NCBI GenBank assembly: GCA_007134175.1 | Contig: SLLF01000012.1 | Location: 1-8,093, forward strand | Direction of reading: 5' to 3' | Source: Kiritimatiellia bacterium | GTDB lineage: Bacteria > Verrucomicrobiota > Kiritimatiellia > SLAD01 | Length of the DNA stretch: 8,093 nucleotides | Shown: positions 1 to 5,726 of the stretch, piece after piece | Position numbering within the stretch: the first letter of the stretch is position 1 | Layout of the letters: each line of letters opens with the position of its first letter | Notes under the pieces: model-generated | What the model was told of the DNA's origin: nothing | The model's database searches: none | What the model saw: only the letters and a program-made list of their open reading frames with translations | Made by a program: the position numbers and the translations under genes

Positions 1-797
1 GCCCCGAATTTATCGTGCCCCAGGACGGGCACGAAAAGCAGGACTGTGAAATCAACGCCGCCAAGCGCTGGCTGGACGCCAATGGGGCCCGGTACCACAC
101 CGGCAACCAGACCCTGCTGGGCGACGATCTCTATGCGCATCAACCGTTCTGCCGGAAGGTGCTGCAGAACAACTACCGCTTCATCTTCGTCTGCAAGCCC
201 GCCAGCCACAAATATCTATATGAATGGCTGGGGGGGATGGAAACCGGACCCGATATTCACACGCTAAAAAAGCGGGTGAAGAACAAGAAGAACCACTGGG
301 AGCAGCACACCTACCGCTACGTCAACCACGTGCCGCTGGTGGAGGGCGAAGGGGCCATGAAGGTCAATTGGTGCGAAGTCACCATCACCTCAAAGGGCAA
401 GCAGACCTATCACAGCGCGTGCATCACGGACTGGACCCTCACCGACGAGAATGTCGCCGGCATCGTCACGGCTGGACGCGCCCGCTGGAAAATCGAAAAC
501 GAAAACAACAACACGCTCAAACGCCGGGGCTACCATCTCGATCATAACTTCGGCCACGGGAAAAAGTATCTGTCCTCGACGCTGGCCGCCCTCAATATCC
601 TCGCCTTCCTCCTCCACGGATTGCTCACCTTCTGCGATGAAGCCTATCGAATGATCCGGAACAAGCTGCCAACTAAACAAACCTTCTTCGACCATGTCCG
701 CTGTCTCACTTGCTACCACTGCTTCCCGTCATGGAACGCCATGATGGATTTCATGATGCGCGGACTGGAAATCGGACCTTACGCGACAGACGCCTGA
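1..797 (+). CDS. Transposase, DDE type (IS4-like / ISNCY-type), 5' end outside window
   Basis: This is the C-terminal part of a DDE transposase, the enzyme that cuts and rejoins the ends of an insertion sequence. The frame is open from the first complete codon at position 3 (PEFIVPQDGHEKQDCE), so the GTG at 15 is internal and the true start lies left of the window. A GDDLYAH motif fits the second catalytic Asp. RARWKIENENNNTLK followed by GYHLDHNFGHG fits the C-terminal block with the catalytic Glu (R, three residues, E). The first catalytic Asp must lie upstream. A hydrophobic segment (LAALNILAFLLHGLL) and a Cys/His-containing tail (CLTCYHC) end the protein. I see no frameshift or internal stop, so the element may be intact. 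The family call rests on remembered motifs of this transposase group, and the exact IS family is uncertain. Confidence 0.85.
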   Translation, partial: PEFIVPQDGHEKQDCEINAAKRWLDANGARYHTGNQTLLGDDLYAHQPFCRKVLQNNYRFIFVCKPASHKYLYEWLGGMETGPDIHTLKKRVKNKKNHWEQHTYRYVNHVPLVEGEGAMKVNWCEVTITSKGKQTYHSACITDWTLTDENVAGIVTAGRARWKIENENNNTLKRRGYHLDHNFGHGKKYLSSTLAALNILAFLLHGLLTFCDEAYRMIRNKLPTKQTFFDHVRCLTCYHCFPSWNAMMDFMMRGLEIGPYATDA

Positions 798-1022
798 AAA
801 AAACACTACAGGTGTACTGTGCCCTGACACCGCCAACGAGGAAAAATGACCCGTTAAACCCATATCCAGCCACGCTCACGCCCTCCGTGCGCCGCTTCCC
901 GGCCCCAACAAAAAAGCGTTCCCGCCCGAGCCAATGCGCCAACCGCTCCATCAGCCTCCCGACACACCCTCAAAACACGCGCCCAGTCGCTCCGCAGAGG
1001 CCAAAATGAGAATTGCTGTTGA
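798..1022 (+). mobile_element. Probable 3' non-coding end of the insertion sequence
   Basis: After the transposase stop there are about 200 bases with no convincing gene. The + strand is strikingly C-rich and G-poor from about 826 to 1000. The composition changes at about 1003-1022 (CCAAAATGAGAATTGCTG), just before a promoter-like sequence. I infer that the right terminal inverted repeat lies there. The left end of the element is not in the window, so the repeat cannot be confirmed by matching the two ends, and no target duplication can be seen. The stretch could instead be partly host intergenic DNA. Confidence 0.4.
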
Positions 1023-1031
1023 GACACCCCC

Positions 1032-1060
1032 TTGCTTCGACTCACCATATACGCTATAAA
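1032..1060 (+). promoter_or_regulatory. Sigma70-like promoter of the DUF805 gene
   Basis: TTGCTT (1032-1037) and TATAAA (1055-1060) are separated by 17 bases. The -10 box matches TATAAT at 5 of 6 positions and the -35 box matches TTGACA at 3 of 6. Transcription would start near 1067, giving a leader of about 80 bases before the DUF805 start codon. It lies directly right of the presumed IS end. No promoter fits between the T tract ending at 1124 and the start codon at 1149, which supports this position. Confidence 0.55.
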
Positions 1061-1066
1061 GTTTCC

Positions 1067-1124
1067 AGCGAATTGTTTTCGCTCGTGGAACGGAGATCCC
1101 CTGGTCGTTCCACACCATTTTTTT
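1067..1124 (+). terminator. Two hairpins and a T7 tract in the leader (terminator or attenuator)
   Basis: Hairpin A pairs AGCGAA (1067-1072) with TTCGCT (1078-1083) around a 5-base loop. Hairpin B pairs GTGGAACG (1085-1092) with CGTTCCAC (1106-1113), 8 perfect pairs around a 13-base loop. Four bases later comes T7 (1118-1124). This is an intrinsic terminator arrangement, although the T tract is slightly detached from the stem. GGAAC recurs at 1127-1131 and can pair with GTTCC (1107-1111) in place of the left arm of hairpin B, so an alternative fold that destroys the terminator is possible. It may simply block read-through from the IS, or it may regulate the DUF805 gene. Confidence 0.5.
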
Positions 1125-1148
1125 GGGGAACATTACAGGAGGCTGAGA

Positions 1149-1535
1149 ATGAACTGGTATCTGGACGTACTGAAACAATATGCCGTTTTCACGGGACGCG
1201 CCCGCCGTAAGGAATACTGGATGTTCGCCTTGATCAACTTTGTGATCGCGGTGGTTATCATGTTGGTCGAGGGCATGCTGGGCAGTCCCGGTGTTGTTGG
1301 GATGATCTACAGTCTGGCCGTCCTGGTACCGGCTCTGGCCGTGTCTGTCAGGCGACTGCACGACACGGGGCGAAGCGGCTGGTGGTTGCTTATCGCACTC
1401 GTGCCTTTCGTGGGCGGCATTATCCTGCTGGTCTTTATGGTCCTTGACGGAACGCCGGGCGATAACGCCTACGGTCCCAGTCCTAAAGCGGTTCCAGAAG
1501 CCGCTGCGCCCGAGCCGCCACCGGCCCAGGCCTGA
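1149..1535 (+). CDS. DUF805 family inner-membrane protein
   Basis: A 128-residue member of the DUF805 family, small membrane proteins of unknown function (E. coli YhaH and YhaI belong to it). The N-terminus MNWYLDVLKQYAVFTGRARRKEYW is the typical family opening. Three hydrophobic segments follow at about residues 24-40, 48-66 and 78-98. The conserved RRLHDTGRSGWW motif sits at about 68-79, before the third segment, and DGTPGDNAYGP follows it. The tail from about residue 113 is rich in Pro and Ala and probably cytosolic and disordered. I chose ATG 1149 because AGGAGG (1137-1142) lies 6 bases before it and the family N-terminus begins there. The same frame is open upstream to 1032, but that stretch covers the promoter and hairpins. 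No partner gene is visible, and no specific function can be given. Confidence 0.9.
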   Translation: MNWYLDVLKQYAVFTGRARRKEYWMFALINFVIAVVIMLVEGMLGSPGVVGMIYSLAVLVPALAVSVRRLHDTGRSGWWLLIALVPFVGGIILLVFMVLDGTPGDNAYGPSPKAVPEAAAPEPPPAQA

Positions 1536-1554
1536 ATCGAAGGTTAGTTGTGCG

Positions 1555-1593
1555 AGGGCAGAGCGTGGAGCGTTGTATTCCACGCTCTTGCCT
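1555..1593 (+). terminator. Strong hairpin after the DUF805 gene
   Basis: GAGCGTGGA (1561-1569) pairs perfectly with TCCACGCTC (1579-1587) around a 9-base loop. The A1560-T1588 pair extends the stem, and past a one-base bulge GGC pairs with GCC. It begins about 20 bases after the stop codon. No clear T tract follows on either strand, so it may be an imperfect terminator or an mRNA-stabilising hairpin rather than a canonical intrinsic terminator. Confidence 0.4.
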
Positions 1594-1666
1594 TGCACCC
1601 TTGCGCTGTATCCCTGGCACCGTTTCAAGGGCAAAGGTCACGCCGGGAAAGGGCACAAAAAAAGTG

Positions 1667-1695
1667 TTGTACGCTGAGGCCGGGTATTGTAAGCG
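1667..1695 (+). promoter_or_regulatory. Weak candidate promoter of gcvH-lipB
   Basis: TTGTAC (1667-1672) and TAAGCG (1690-1695) are 17 bases apart. An A7 tract (1657-1663) lies just upstream and could act as an UP-like element. The -10 box is poor. The gene pair needs a promoter somewhere between the hairpin ending near 1593 and the start at 1742, and this is the best candidate I see. I found no convincing glycine-riboswitch fold in the short leader. Confidence 0.25.
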
Positions 1696-1741
1696 GAATG
1701 CATGCAACGCAAAATGATCGATTACAGAAAGGGGACCAAGC

Positions 1742-2125
1742 ATGAATATACCGGGCGACCTGCAATACACGGAGACACACGAATGGATCCGGGTGGAAGA
1801 CGATGAACTGGTGGTGGGCGTCACCGACTTTGCCCAGTTGCAGCTCTCGGATTTGACCTATGTTGAGCTACCGGCCGTCGGCGACCAGGTGGTCGCAGGC
1901 GATGAGGTGGCGGTGCTGGAGTCGGTAAAAGCGGCTTCGGATATTTATGCACCGGTGGCCGGAACCGTCACCGGCGTCAACGAATTGCTGGCGGAATCTC
2001 CTGAGCTGCTGAATGCCGATCCCTATGGTGAAGGTTGGCTATTTAAATTGCGTCCGCAGGATATGGCCGATCTGGACGACCTGCTGGACGCGGATCAATA
2101 CGAAGCTACAATACCTGATGCCTGA
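1742..2125 (+). CDS. gcvH: Glycine cleavage system H protein (lipoyl carrier)
   Basis: A 127-residue H protein, the usual length for the family. In the glycine cleavage system it carries the aminomethyl group on a lipoyl arm between the P, T and L proteins in the cytosol. It can also serve as the first acceptor of octanoyl groups for lipoate synthesis. The N-terminal YTETHEWIRV, the core GVTDFAQLQLSDLTYVELP, and LESVKAASD with the lipoyl-accepting Lys63 are all present, as is the C-terminal GEGWLFKLRP. The start ATG is preceded by GAAAGGGG (1727-1734) at about 7 bases. lipB follows after 15 bases, so the two are almost certainly cotranscribed. No gcvT or gcvP lies in the window, so this copy may serve lipoate assembly as well as glycine cleavage, which is an inference. 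Confidence 0.97.
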   Translation: MNIPGDLQYTETHEWIRVEDDELVVGVTDFAQLQLSDLTYVELPAVGDQVVAGDEVAVLESVKAASDIYAPVAGTVTGVNELLAESPELLNADPYGEGWLFKLRPQDMADLDDLLDADQYEATIPDA

Positions 2126-2140
2126 TCAACGGGGACGGCC

Positions 2141-2872
2141 ATGCCTGCTGCCTGGGGGGTGATTTATCCTACACCGCAGCCGTACGAACCATTGGCTCGC
2201 AAGCAGGAATGCTGGGCGCGGGCACGCCACGCGAACCAGCTACCTGATCTTGTCTTGTTTCTGGAGCACGAACCCACCGTGACGCTGGGCCGGCGCGGCC
2301 GCACACAGCATCTATTGGTCCCGCCGGAAACACTCGCCGCCCGGGGCATAGCCCTCCACCGTTCCGCCCGCGGCGGGGACGTCACCTATCACGCGCCCGG
2401 GCAACTGGTCTGCTACCCCATTCTGCGCCTGGGCGCACTAGGGGCGGACGCACACGGTTATCTCTATAATCTTGAAGAACTGGCCATTCGCACCTGTAGT
2501 GATTTCGGCGTTTCCGCCTTCCGGGTGGCAGGCAAAAATGGGGCTTGGACCAAGGATGGAAAACTGGCAGCCATCGGGTTTCATTTACGGCGGGGCATAA
2601 CGATTCACGGCATGAGTTTCAATGTGAACTTGGATTTGACCGGATTCGACACCATCGTCCCCTGCGGTTTGATCGGTGACCCGGTAACCTCGCTGGCGAC
2701 CATACTGGGCAAGCGTGCACCCGCGCTATCTGCAGTTCGCGAGTCCATGCGGGAACACTTCGCAACGGTGTTCGGGCGGCCACTGGCACCCCATTCCCCT
2801 GCCGAGCTGGAACCGTTTTGTTGGCCACCTTCAGACCACGTCAACCCAACCAGCGCAACACCACCAACGTGA
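2141..2872 (+). CDS. lipB: Octanoyltransferase (lipoyl(octanoyl) transferase)
   Basis: LipB moves octanoate from acyl carrier protein to the lipoyl lysine of carrier domains such as GcvH; LipA then inserts sulfur. The 243-residue protein has the family motifs in order: EHEPTVTLGRRG (about 42-53), RGGDVTYHAPGQLVCYPI (77-94), GKLAAIGFHLRRGITIHG with the catalytic Lys141, and the acyl-thioester Cys175 in IVPCGL. It is somewhat longer than E. coli LipB because of a roughly 20-residue Pro/Thr-rich tail after residue 223. The ATG at 2141 sits 15 bases after gcvH with only a modest GGGGA upstream, so translational coupling is likely. The last 32 bases overlap the end of the phosphatase gene on the other strand. 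The overlap falls in the unconserved tail, so a drifted stop codon would explain both the tail and the overlap. Confidence 0.96.
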   Translation: MPAAWGVIYPTPQPYEPLARKQECWARARHANQLPDLVLFLEHEPTVTLGRRGRTQHLLVPPETLAARGIALHRSARGGDVTYHAPGQLVCYPILRLGALGADAHGYLYNLEELAIRTCSDFGVSAFRVAGKNGAWTKDGKLAAIGFHLRRGITIHGMSFNVNLDLTGFDTIVPCGLIGDPVTSLATILGKRAPALSAVRESMREHFATVFGRPLAPHSPAELEPFCWPPSDHVNPTSATPPT

Positions 2873-4823
2873 TATCGTCCAACTGGTCACGGCCTTCGGC
2901 GAAGCGCCGCACTTCCGCCCGAATGGCTTCGTACAGGTCGGGTACGGCCAAACCGCGCTGTTCGCGGACGAATGCCTGCAACCGCTCGTAGCCGAATTCT
3001 TCTTCGGTCGCACTCTGGGCTTCGGTGATGCCGTCCGTGTAGAGGACCACGGTGTCTCCCGGCTGCAAGGTGTAGGACGCTTCAACCATAATATCATCAA
3101 AGGTAGCGGCGTCGAGCATACCGAGCGCCGCACCGGGGGGCGTTATTTGTTGCACCGTTCCATCGGCATGCACGACCAGTAGCGGCTCGTGACCGGCACG
3201 GCCAAAGCGTATAGCATGGTGCGCCATGTCAAGCTCGACCGCCGACATGGTGACAAACATGTCCGGGTCGAGGTTGCTGGATATGTTACGGTTCACCCGG
3301 CGCAACACATCCACCGGTGCCGCTTCGAACTCCAGATACGTATGGATCAGGGCGCGAATAATGCTCATGATCAGGGCGGCAGGGACGCCTTTCCCGGAGA
3401 CATCGCCCACCAGCAGGTAGCAGTAGCCGTTGCGCTGGACATAATCAAAATAGTCCCCGCCCACCTCCAGCGCAGGCTGACTGCCACCGGCGATGGCATA
3501 ACCCGGCAAGGACGGTGCCGCCCGCGGCAGCATCGACTGCTGAATCTGGCGGGCCAGCGTCATTTCCTGCGCCATGCGTTCCTGTGCCGCCAGACGTTGA
3601 TACAAGTTGGCGTTGTCGATAGCCACCGACGCGTGCTGGGCGAGCGTCTGGAGGATCGTCAGGGTATCGTCATCATACAGTCCCTTATCCTGTTTCCGGC
3701 CAATCCGGATCACGCCGACGCTGTGCTTGCCGGATAACAAGGGAATAGCCAGTTCAGCCACGTCCACCGGCTCGTTATTGGCCGATCCATTACTTTTCAG
3801 GTAAATGGTCCAGCGCTCCCGCATCGCCAATTGGGCCAACTCGTCCCGTTCGGGTGGCGGCAAGGCCGCTGCACCGTACTCCAACCGGACGGCTAGTTTA
3901 CGGCCCTCGGTATCGTATAAATAGAGACGGTACGCGTCAGCCGTGGACATGCGCTCAAACATCTCCCCCAACGTATCGAACAACCGGTCCGCATCCAACT
4001 GTCGGCTAATGCGCACCGTCCACTCCTGCATGCGATGCATCACATCCAGTCGCCGGCCGAGCGAGAAGATCATCTCGTTGAAGGTCGTGGTCAGTTCGCC
4101 GATTTCATCGTCCGTGAATACCGGGACCTGCTGGTCCAAGTCCCCCCGATGCACCTTTTTGGCGGCCTGCGTCAACGCTCGGATGGGCTGAAGGGTCTGC
4201 CGCGAAAAGACCAGTGACAGCAAGAGGGTGCCCGCCAGCACCACCAGCAGGATTTGCACGGCGGTAATCCAGAGCTGGGTCATTTGCTGGCTCAGTTTTG
4301 TAGGGATATACACCTTGAGAAAACCACGGGCGGCATCCCGGGTATCCACCGGACCCGATACGCGGATCAGCCCCTGCGCCCGGAGATACTCCAGGGTGGT
4401 CTGGCGCGGGACCTCATCCGGGGCAATCGGTGCAGCCGGCGGACGATCGGTATTATCACGATAATCATAACGCACCCGCCCCAGCTCGTCATAGATGGTC
4501 ACCTGAACCGGCCGGTGTTGCAGGAAATGGTCCACATCTGGGTCTAGTTGCATGAACTGCTGTTGCAGCTCAAAATCAATGTGACGCCGGATATAAACGG
4601 AATACCATTGATGATGAGCCGTCAGGTAGTGCGACAGGGCGGAATATACCATGTAGGCCGTGTCGATTTCCAAGGCGTACATTTCACGCCGGTAGCGATA
4701 GGCGTGGGTACCGGTGATGGTCAAGCCCGTCAGCACCGTCATGACAACGACATGCACCGTAATTTTTTTAAAAAAACCCAGCTTGAGCGGAACACGCGCC
4801 CACTGTACCATTCGTTCCATCAT
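2841..4823 (-). CDS. Membrane HAMP-GAF-SpoIIE serine phosphatase (RsbU-like receptor)
   Basis: A 660-residue PP2C-type serine/threonine phosphatase with an extracytoplasmic sensor. In order: TM1 about 21-40, a periplasmic sensor region about 41-184 without a recognisable fold, TM2 about 185-207, HAMP about 208-261, GAF about 267-408, a helical linker with LARQIQQSMLP, and a SpoIIE/PP2C domain about 441-660. The metal-binding motifs are intact: GGDYFD (Asp457), GDVSGKG (Asp474), YTDGITEAQ (Asp597) and DDITLVVL (Asp649/650). Family members dephosphorylate anti-anti-sigma (STAS) proteins in partner-switching circuits, but no STAS or anti-sigma gene is near. The frame extends to a GTG at 4940. 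I prefer ATG 4823 because the upstream residues look non-native and a promoter candidate overlaps them. ATG 4820 or 4811 are also possible, since no strong ribosome binding site decides. Confidence 0.92.
   Translation of the reverse strand: MMERMVQWARVPLKLGFFKKITVHVVVMTVLTGLTITGTHAYRYRREMYALEIDTAYMVYSALSHYLTAHHQWYSVYIRRHIDFELQQQFMQLDPDVDHFLQHRPVQVTIYDELGRVRYDYRDNTDRPPAAPIAPDEVPRQTTLEYLRAQGLIRVSGPVDTRDAARGFLKVYIPTKLSQQMTQLWITAVQILLVVLAGTLLLSLVFSRQTLQPIRALTQAAKKVHRGDLDQQVPVFTDDEIGELTTTFNEMIFSLGRRLDVMHRMQEWTVRISRQLDADRLFDTLGEMFERMSTADAYRLYLYDTEGRKLAVRLEYGAAALPPPERDELAQLAMRERWTIYLKSNGSANNEPVDVAELAIPLLSGKHSVGVIRIGRKQDKGLYDDDTLTILQTLAQHASVAIDNANLYQRLAAQERMAQEMTLARQIQQSMLPRAAPSLPGYAIAGGSQPALEVGGDYFDYVQRNGYCYLLVGDVSGKGVPAALIMSIIRALIHTYLEFEAAPVDVLRRVNRNISSNLDPDMFVTMSAVELDMAHHAIRFGRAGHEPLLVVHADGTVQQITPPGAALGMLDAATFDDIMVEASYTLQPGDTVVLYTDGITEAQSATEEEFGYERLQAFVREQRGLAVPDLYEAIRAEVRRFAEGRDQLDDITLVVLRWLG
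4763..4776 (-). repeat. T7A7 palindromic homopolymer tract inside the phosphatase gene
   Basis: Seven T followed by seven A form a perfect 14-base palindrome. In the phosphatase frame it encodes Phe-Phe-Lys-Lys (residues 17-20 of the 660-residue protein), just before TM1. Such tracts are prone to slippage by polymerase or ribosome. The codons are TTT TTT AAA AAA, so they use the weakest synonymous choice in an otherwise GC-rich gene. Confidence 0.8.
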
Positions 4824-4879
4824 GAATCGGATTGACCACTTGCTCTTCAAACTGACCTCGCCAAACGCATTGAAGCGAG

Positions 4880-4908
4880 AGTGTACGGCAGCCATCCCGC
4901 GGACGCAA
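4880..4908 (-). promoter_or_regulatory. Candidate promoter of the phosphatase gene
   Basis: On the minus strand, TTGCGT (4908-4903) and TACACT (4885-4880) are 17 bases apart. The start point would be near 4873, giving a leader of about 50 bases to the ATG at 4823. This position argues against the GTG at 4940 and the ATG at 4895 as starts. The -35 hexamer lies in the centre of the inverted repeat 4894-4915. Confidence 0.4.
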
Positions 4909-4915
4909 GCGGGAT
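4894..4915. promoter_or_regulatory. Inverted repeat, operator candidate
   Basis: ATCCCGC (4894-4900) and GCGGGAT (4909-4915) are perfect 7-base arms around 8 bases. The repeat sits between the divergent phosphatase and aroD genes and spans the -35 region of the phosphatase promoter candidate. A dimeric repressor bound here would block that promoter. It could also just be a chance GC-rich dyad. Confidence 0.35.
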
Positions 4916-4948
4916 TGCAGGCCAGACACACGCGGTTCACCGGGGGGG

Positions 4949-4972
4949 CGATTACGGACGACGATTACGGAC
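4949..4972. repeat. Short direct repeat upstream of aroD
   Basis: CGATTACGGAC occurs at 4949-4959 and again at 4962-4972, a 13-base period, ending 10 bases before the aroD start codon. A run of seven G (4942-4948) lies immediately to the left. The repeat may be a recent tandem duplication or a pair of binding sites. The second copy also lies where the aroD ribosome binding site should be. Confidence 0.5.
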
Positions 4973-4982
4973 CGAGCCACGT

Positions 4983-5726
4983 ATGAAACAACCGCTGATG
5001 ATCGGTCCACTCACCATCGGACCACCGGCCCCCTGCCGCGTGGTGGGCGTTGTAACGTCACCCGCAACAATGGCTGGGCCGGCCACGGGCCCCCTCCCCT
5101 GTGACCTGATCGAGGTGCGCCTGGATCGCTGGAACCTACCACCCGACCGTTGGTCGCACGTCTGGCAGCAAGGGGTGGTCCGTGATATCCCTGTGCTAGC
5201 CACACTACGCTTGGCGGCAGAAGGCGGATGCTGGACAAAACCCGACCAGGATCGACTCCCTATACTGCAGCACGTGTTAACCGCTGCAGACGCCGTGGAT
5301 GTGGAAATTCGCAGCGCCCTGTTCACCACGATCGCCGCTCGCACGGCCGAGCAAGGCAAGACGGTGGTAGCCTCCTTCCACGACTTTGAACGAACCCCGC
5401 CAACGACCACCCTTTGCTCGGTGCTGGAAACCGCAGCGGTCTACCCACACGCCGTGATCAAACTGGCCGTCCAGGTCCGGTCGCCGACGGATCGGGAGCG
5501 GCTGGAATCGATCCTGCATGATCCTCCGGTAAGCAATCCGCTATGTATTATCGGCATGGGGCCGGCCGCCGCCGACACCCGCATCACCTTCCCCGCGTTG
5601 GGTTCCTGTCTGACCTACGGGTATTTGGACGAGCCTACGGCCCCCGGCCAATGCTCCTGCCAGGAGCTGCGGCAACAGCTTGTAAACCCCAGCCAATCGG
5701 GAGATACGCCTTATGCCGATTCATAA
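4983..5726 (+). CDS. aroD: 3-dehydroquinate dehydratase, type I
   Basis: A 247-residue type I dehydroquinase. It converts 3-dehydroquinate to 3-dehydroshikimate in the cytosolic shikimate pathway through a Schiff base. The key family elements are visible: DLIEVRLD (Glu44, Arg46), TLRLAAEGG with Arg76, DVEI (about 106-109), the catalytic His133 in ASFHDFERTP, the Schiff-base Lys160 in VIKLAV, Arg200 before FPALGSCLTYG, and the C-terminal TAPGQ (Gln223). Length is normal for the family (E. coli 252). I chose ATG 4983 because the shikimate-type N-terminus fits; the frame is open further upstream, but that region holds repeats. The ribosome binding site is weak (GGACCGAG). The gene ends inside the start of polX with a 14-base overlap, so the two are translated from one message. 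Confidence 0.95.
   Translation: MKQPLMIGPLTIGPPAPCRVVGVVTSPATMAGPATGPLPCDLIEVRLDRWNLPPDRWSHVWQQGVVRDIPVLATLRLAAEGGCWTKPDQDRLPILQHVLTAADAVDVEIRSALFTTIAARTAEQGKTVVASFHDFERTPPTTTLCSVLETAAVYPHAVIKLAVQVRSPTDRERLESILHDPPVSNPLCIIGMGPAAADTRITFPALGSCLTYGYLDEPTAPGQCSCQELRQQLVNPSQSGDTPYADS

Noticed and set aside
710..1009. Plus-strand open frame overlapping the transposase end
   Set aside because: It is a shifted-frame reading of the transposase C-terminus followed by C-rich non-coding DNA. The Pro-rich product looks like noise. I considered a programmed frameshift extension but see no slippery site before the stop.
951..1634. Long minus-strand open frame opposite the DUF805 gene
   Set aside because: It is antisense to a clear DUF805 gene with a perfect ribosome binding site, spans the promoter and hairpins, has no recognisable domain, and its composition (many Gln, Asp, His) is that of a shadow frame.
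1594..1741. Glycine riboswitch upstream of gcvH
   Set aside because: The space is short, and I could not recognise the conserved tandem aptamer sequence or a terminator between it and the start codon. An Rfam search would settle it.
3189..3737. Plus-strand open frame of 182 codons inside the phosphatase gene
   Set aside because: It lies wholly opposite conserved PP2C and GAF coding sequence, lacks a ribosome binding site, and resembles no family that I know.
4824..4940. Longer phosphatase start at the GTG at 4940
   Set aside because: The extra 39 residues are Cys-rich and unlike a membrane receptor N-terminus, and they cover the inverted repeat and the best promoter candidate. A start at 4823 puts TM1 close to the N-terminus as is usual.
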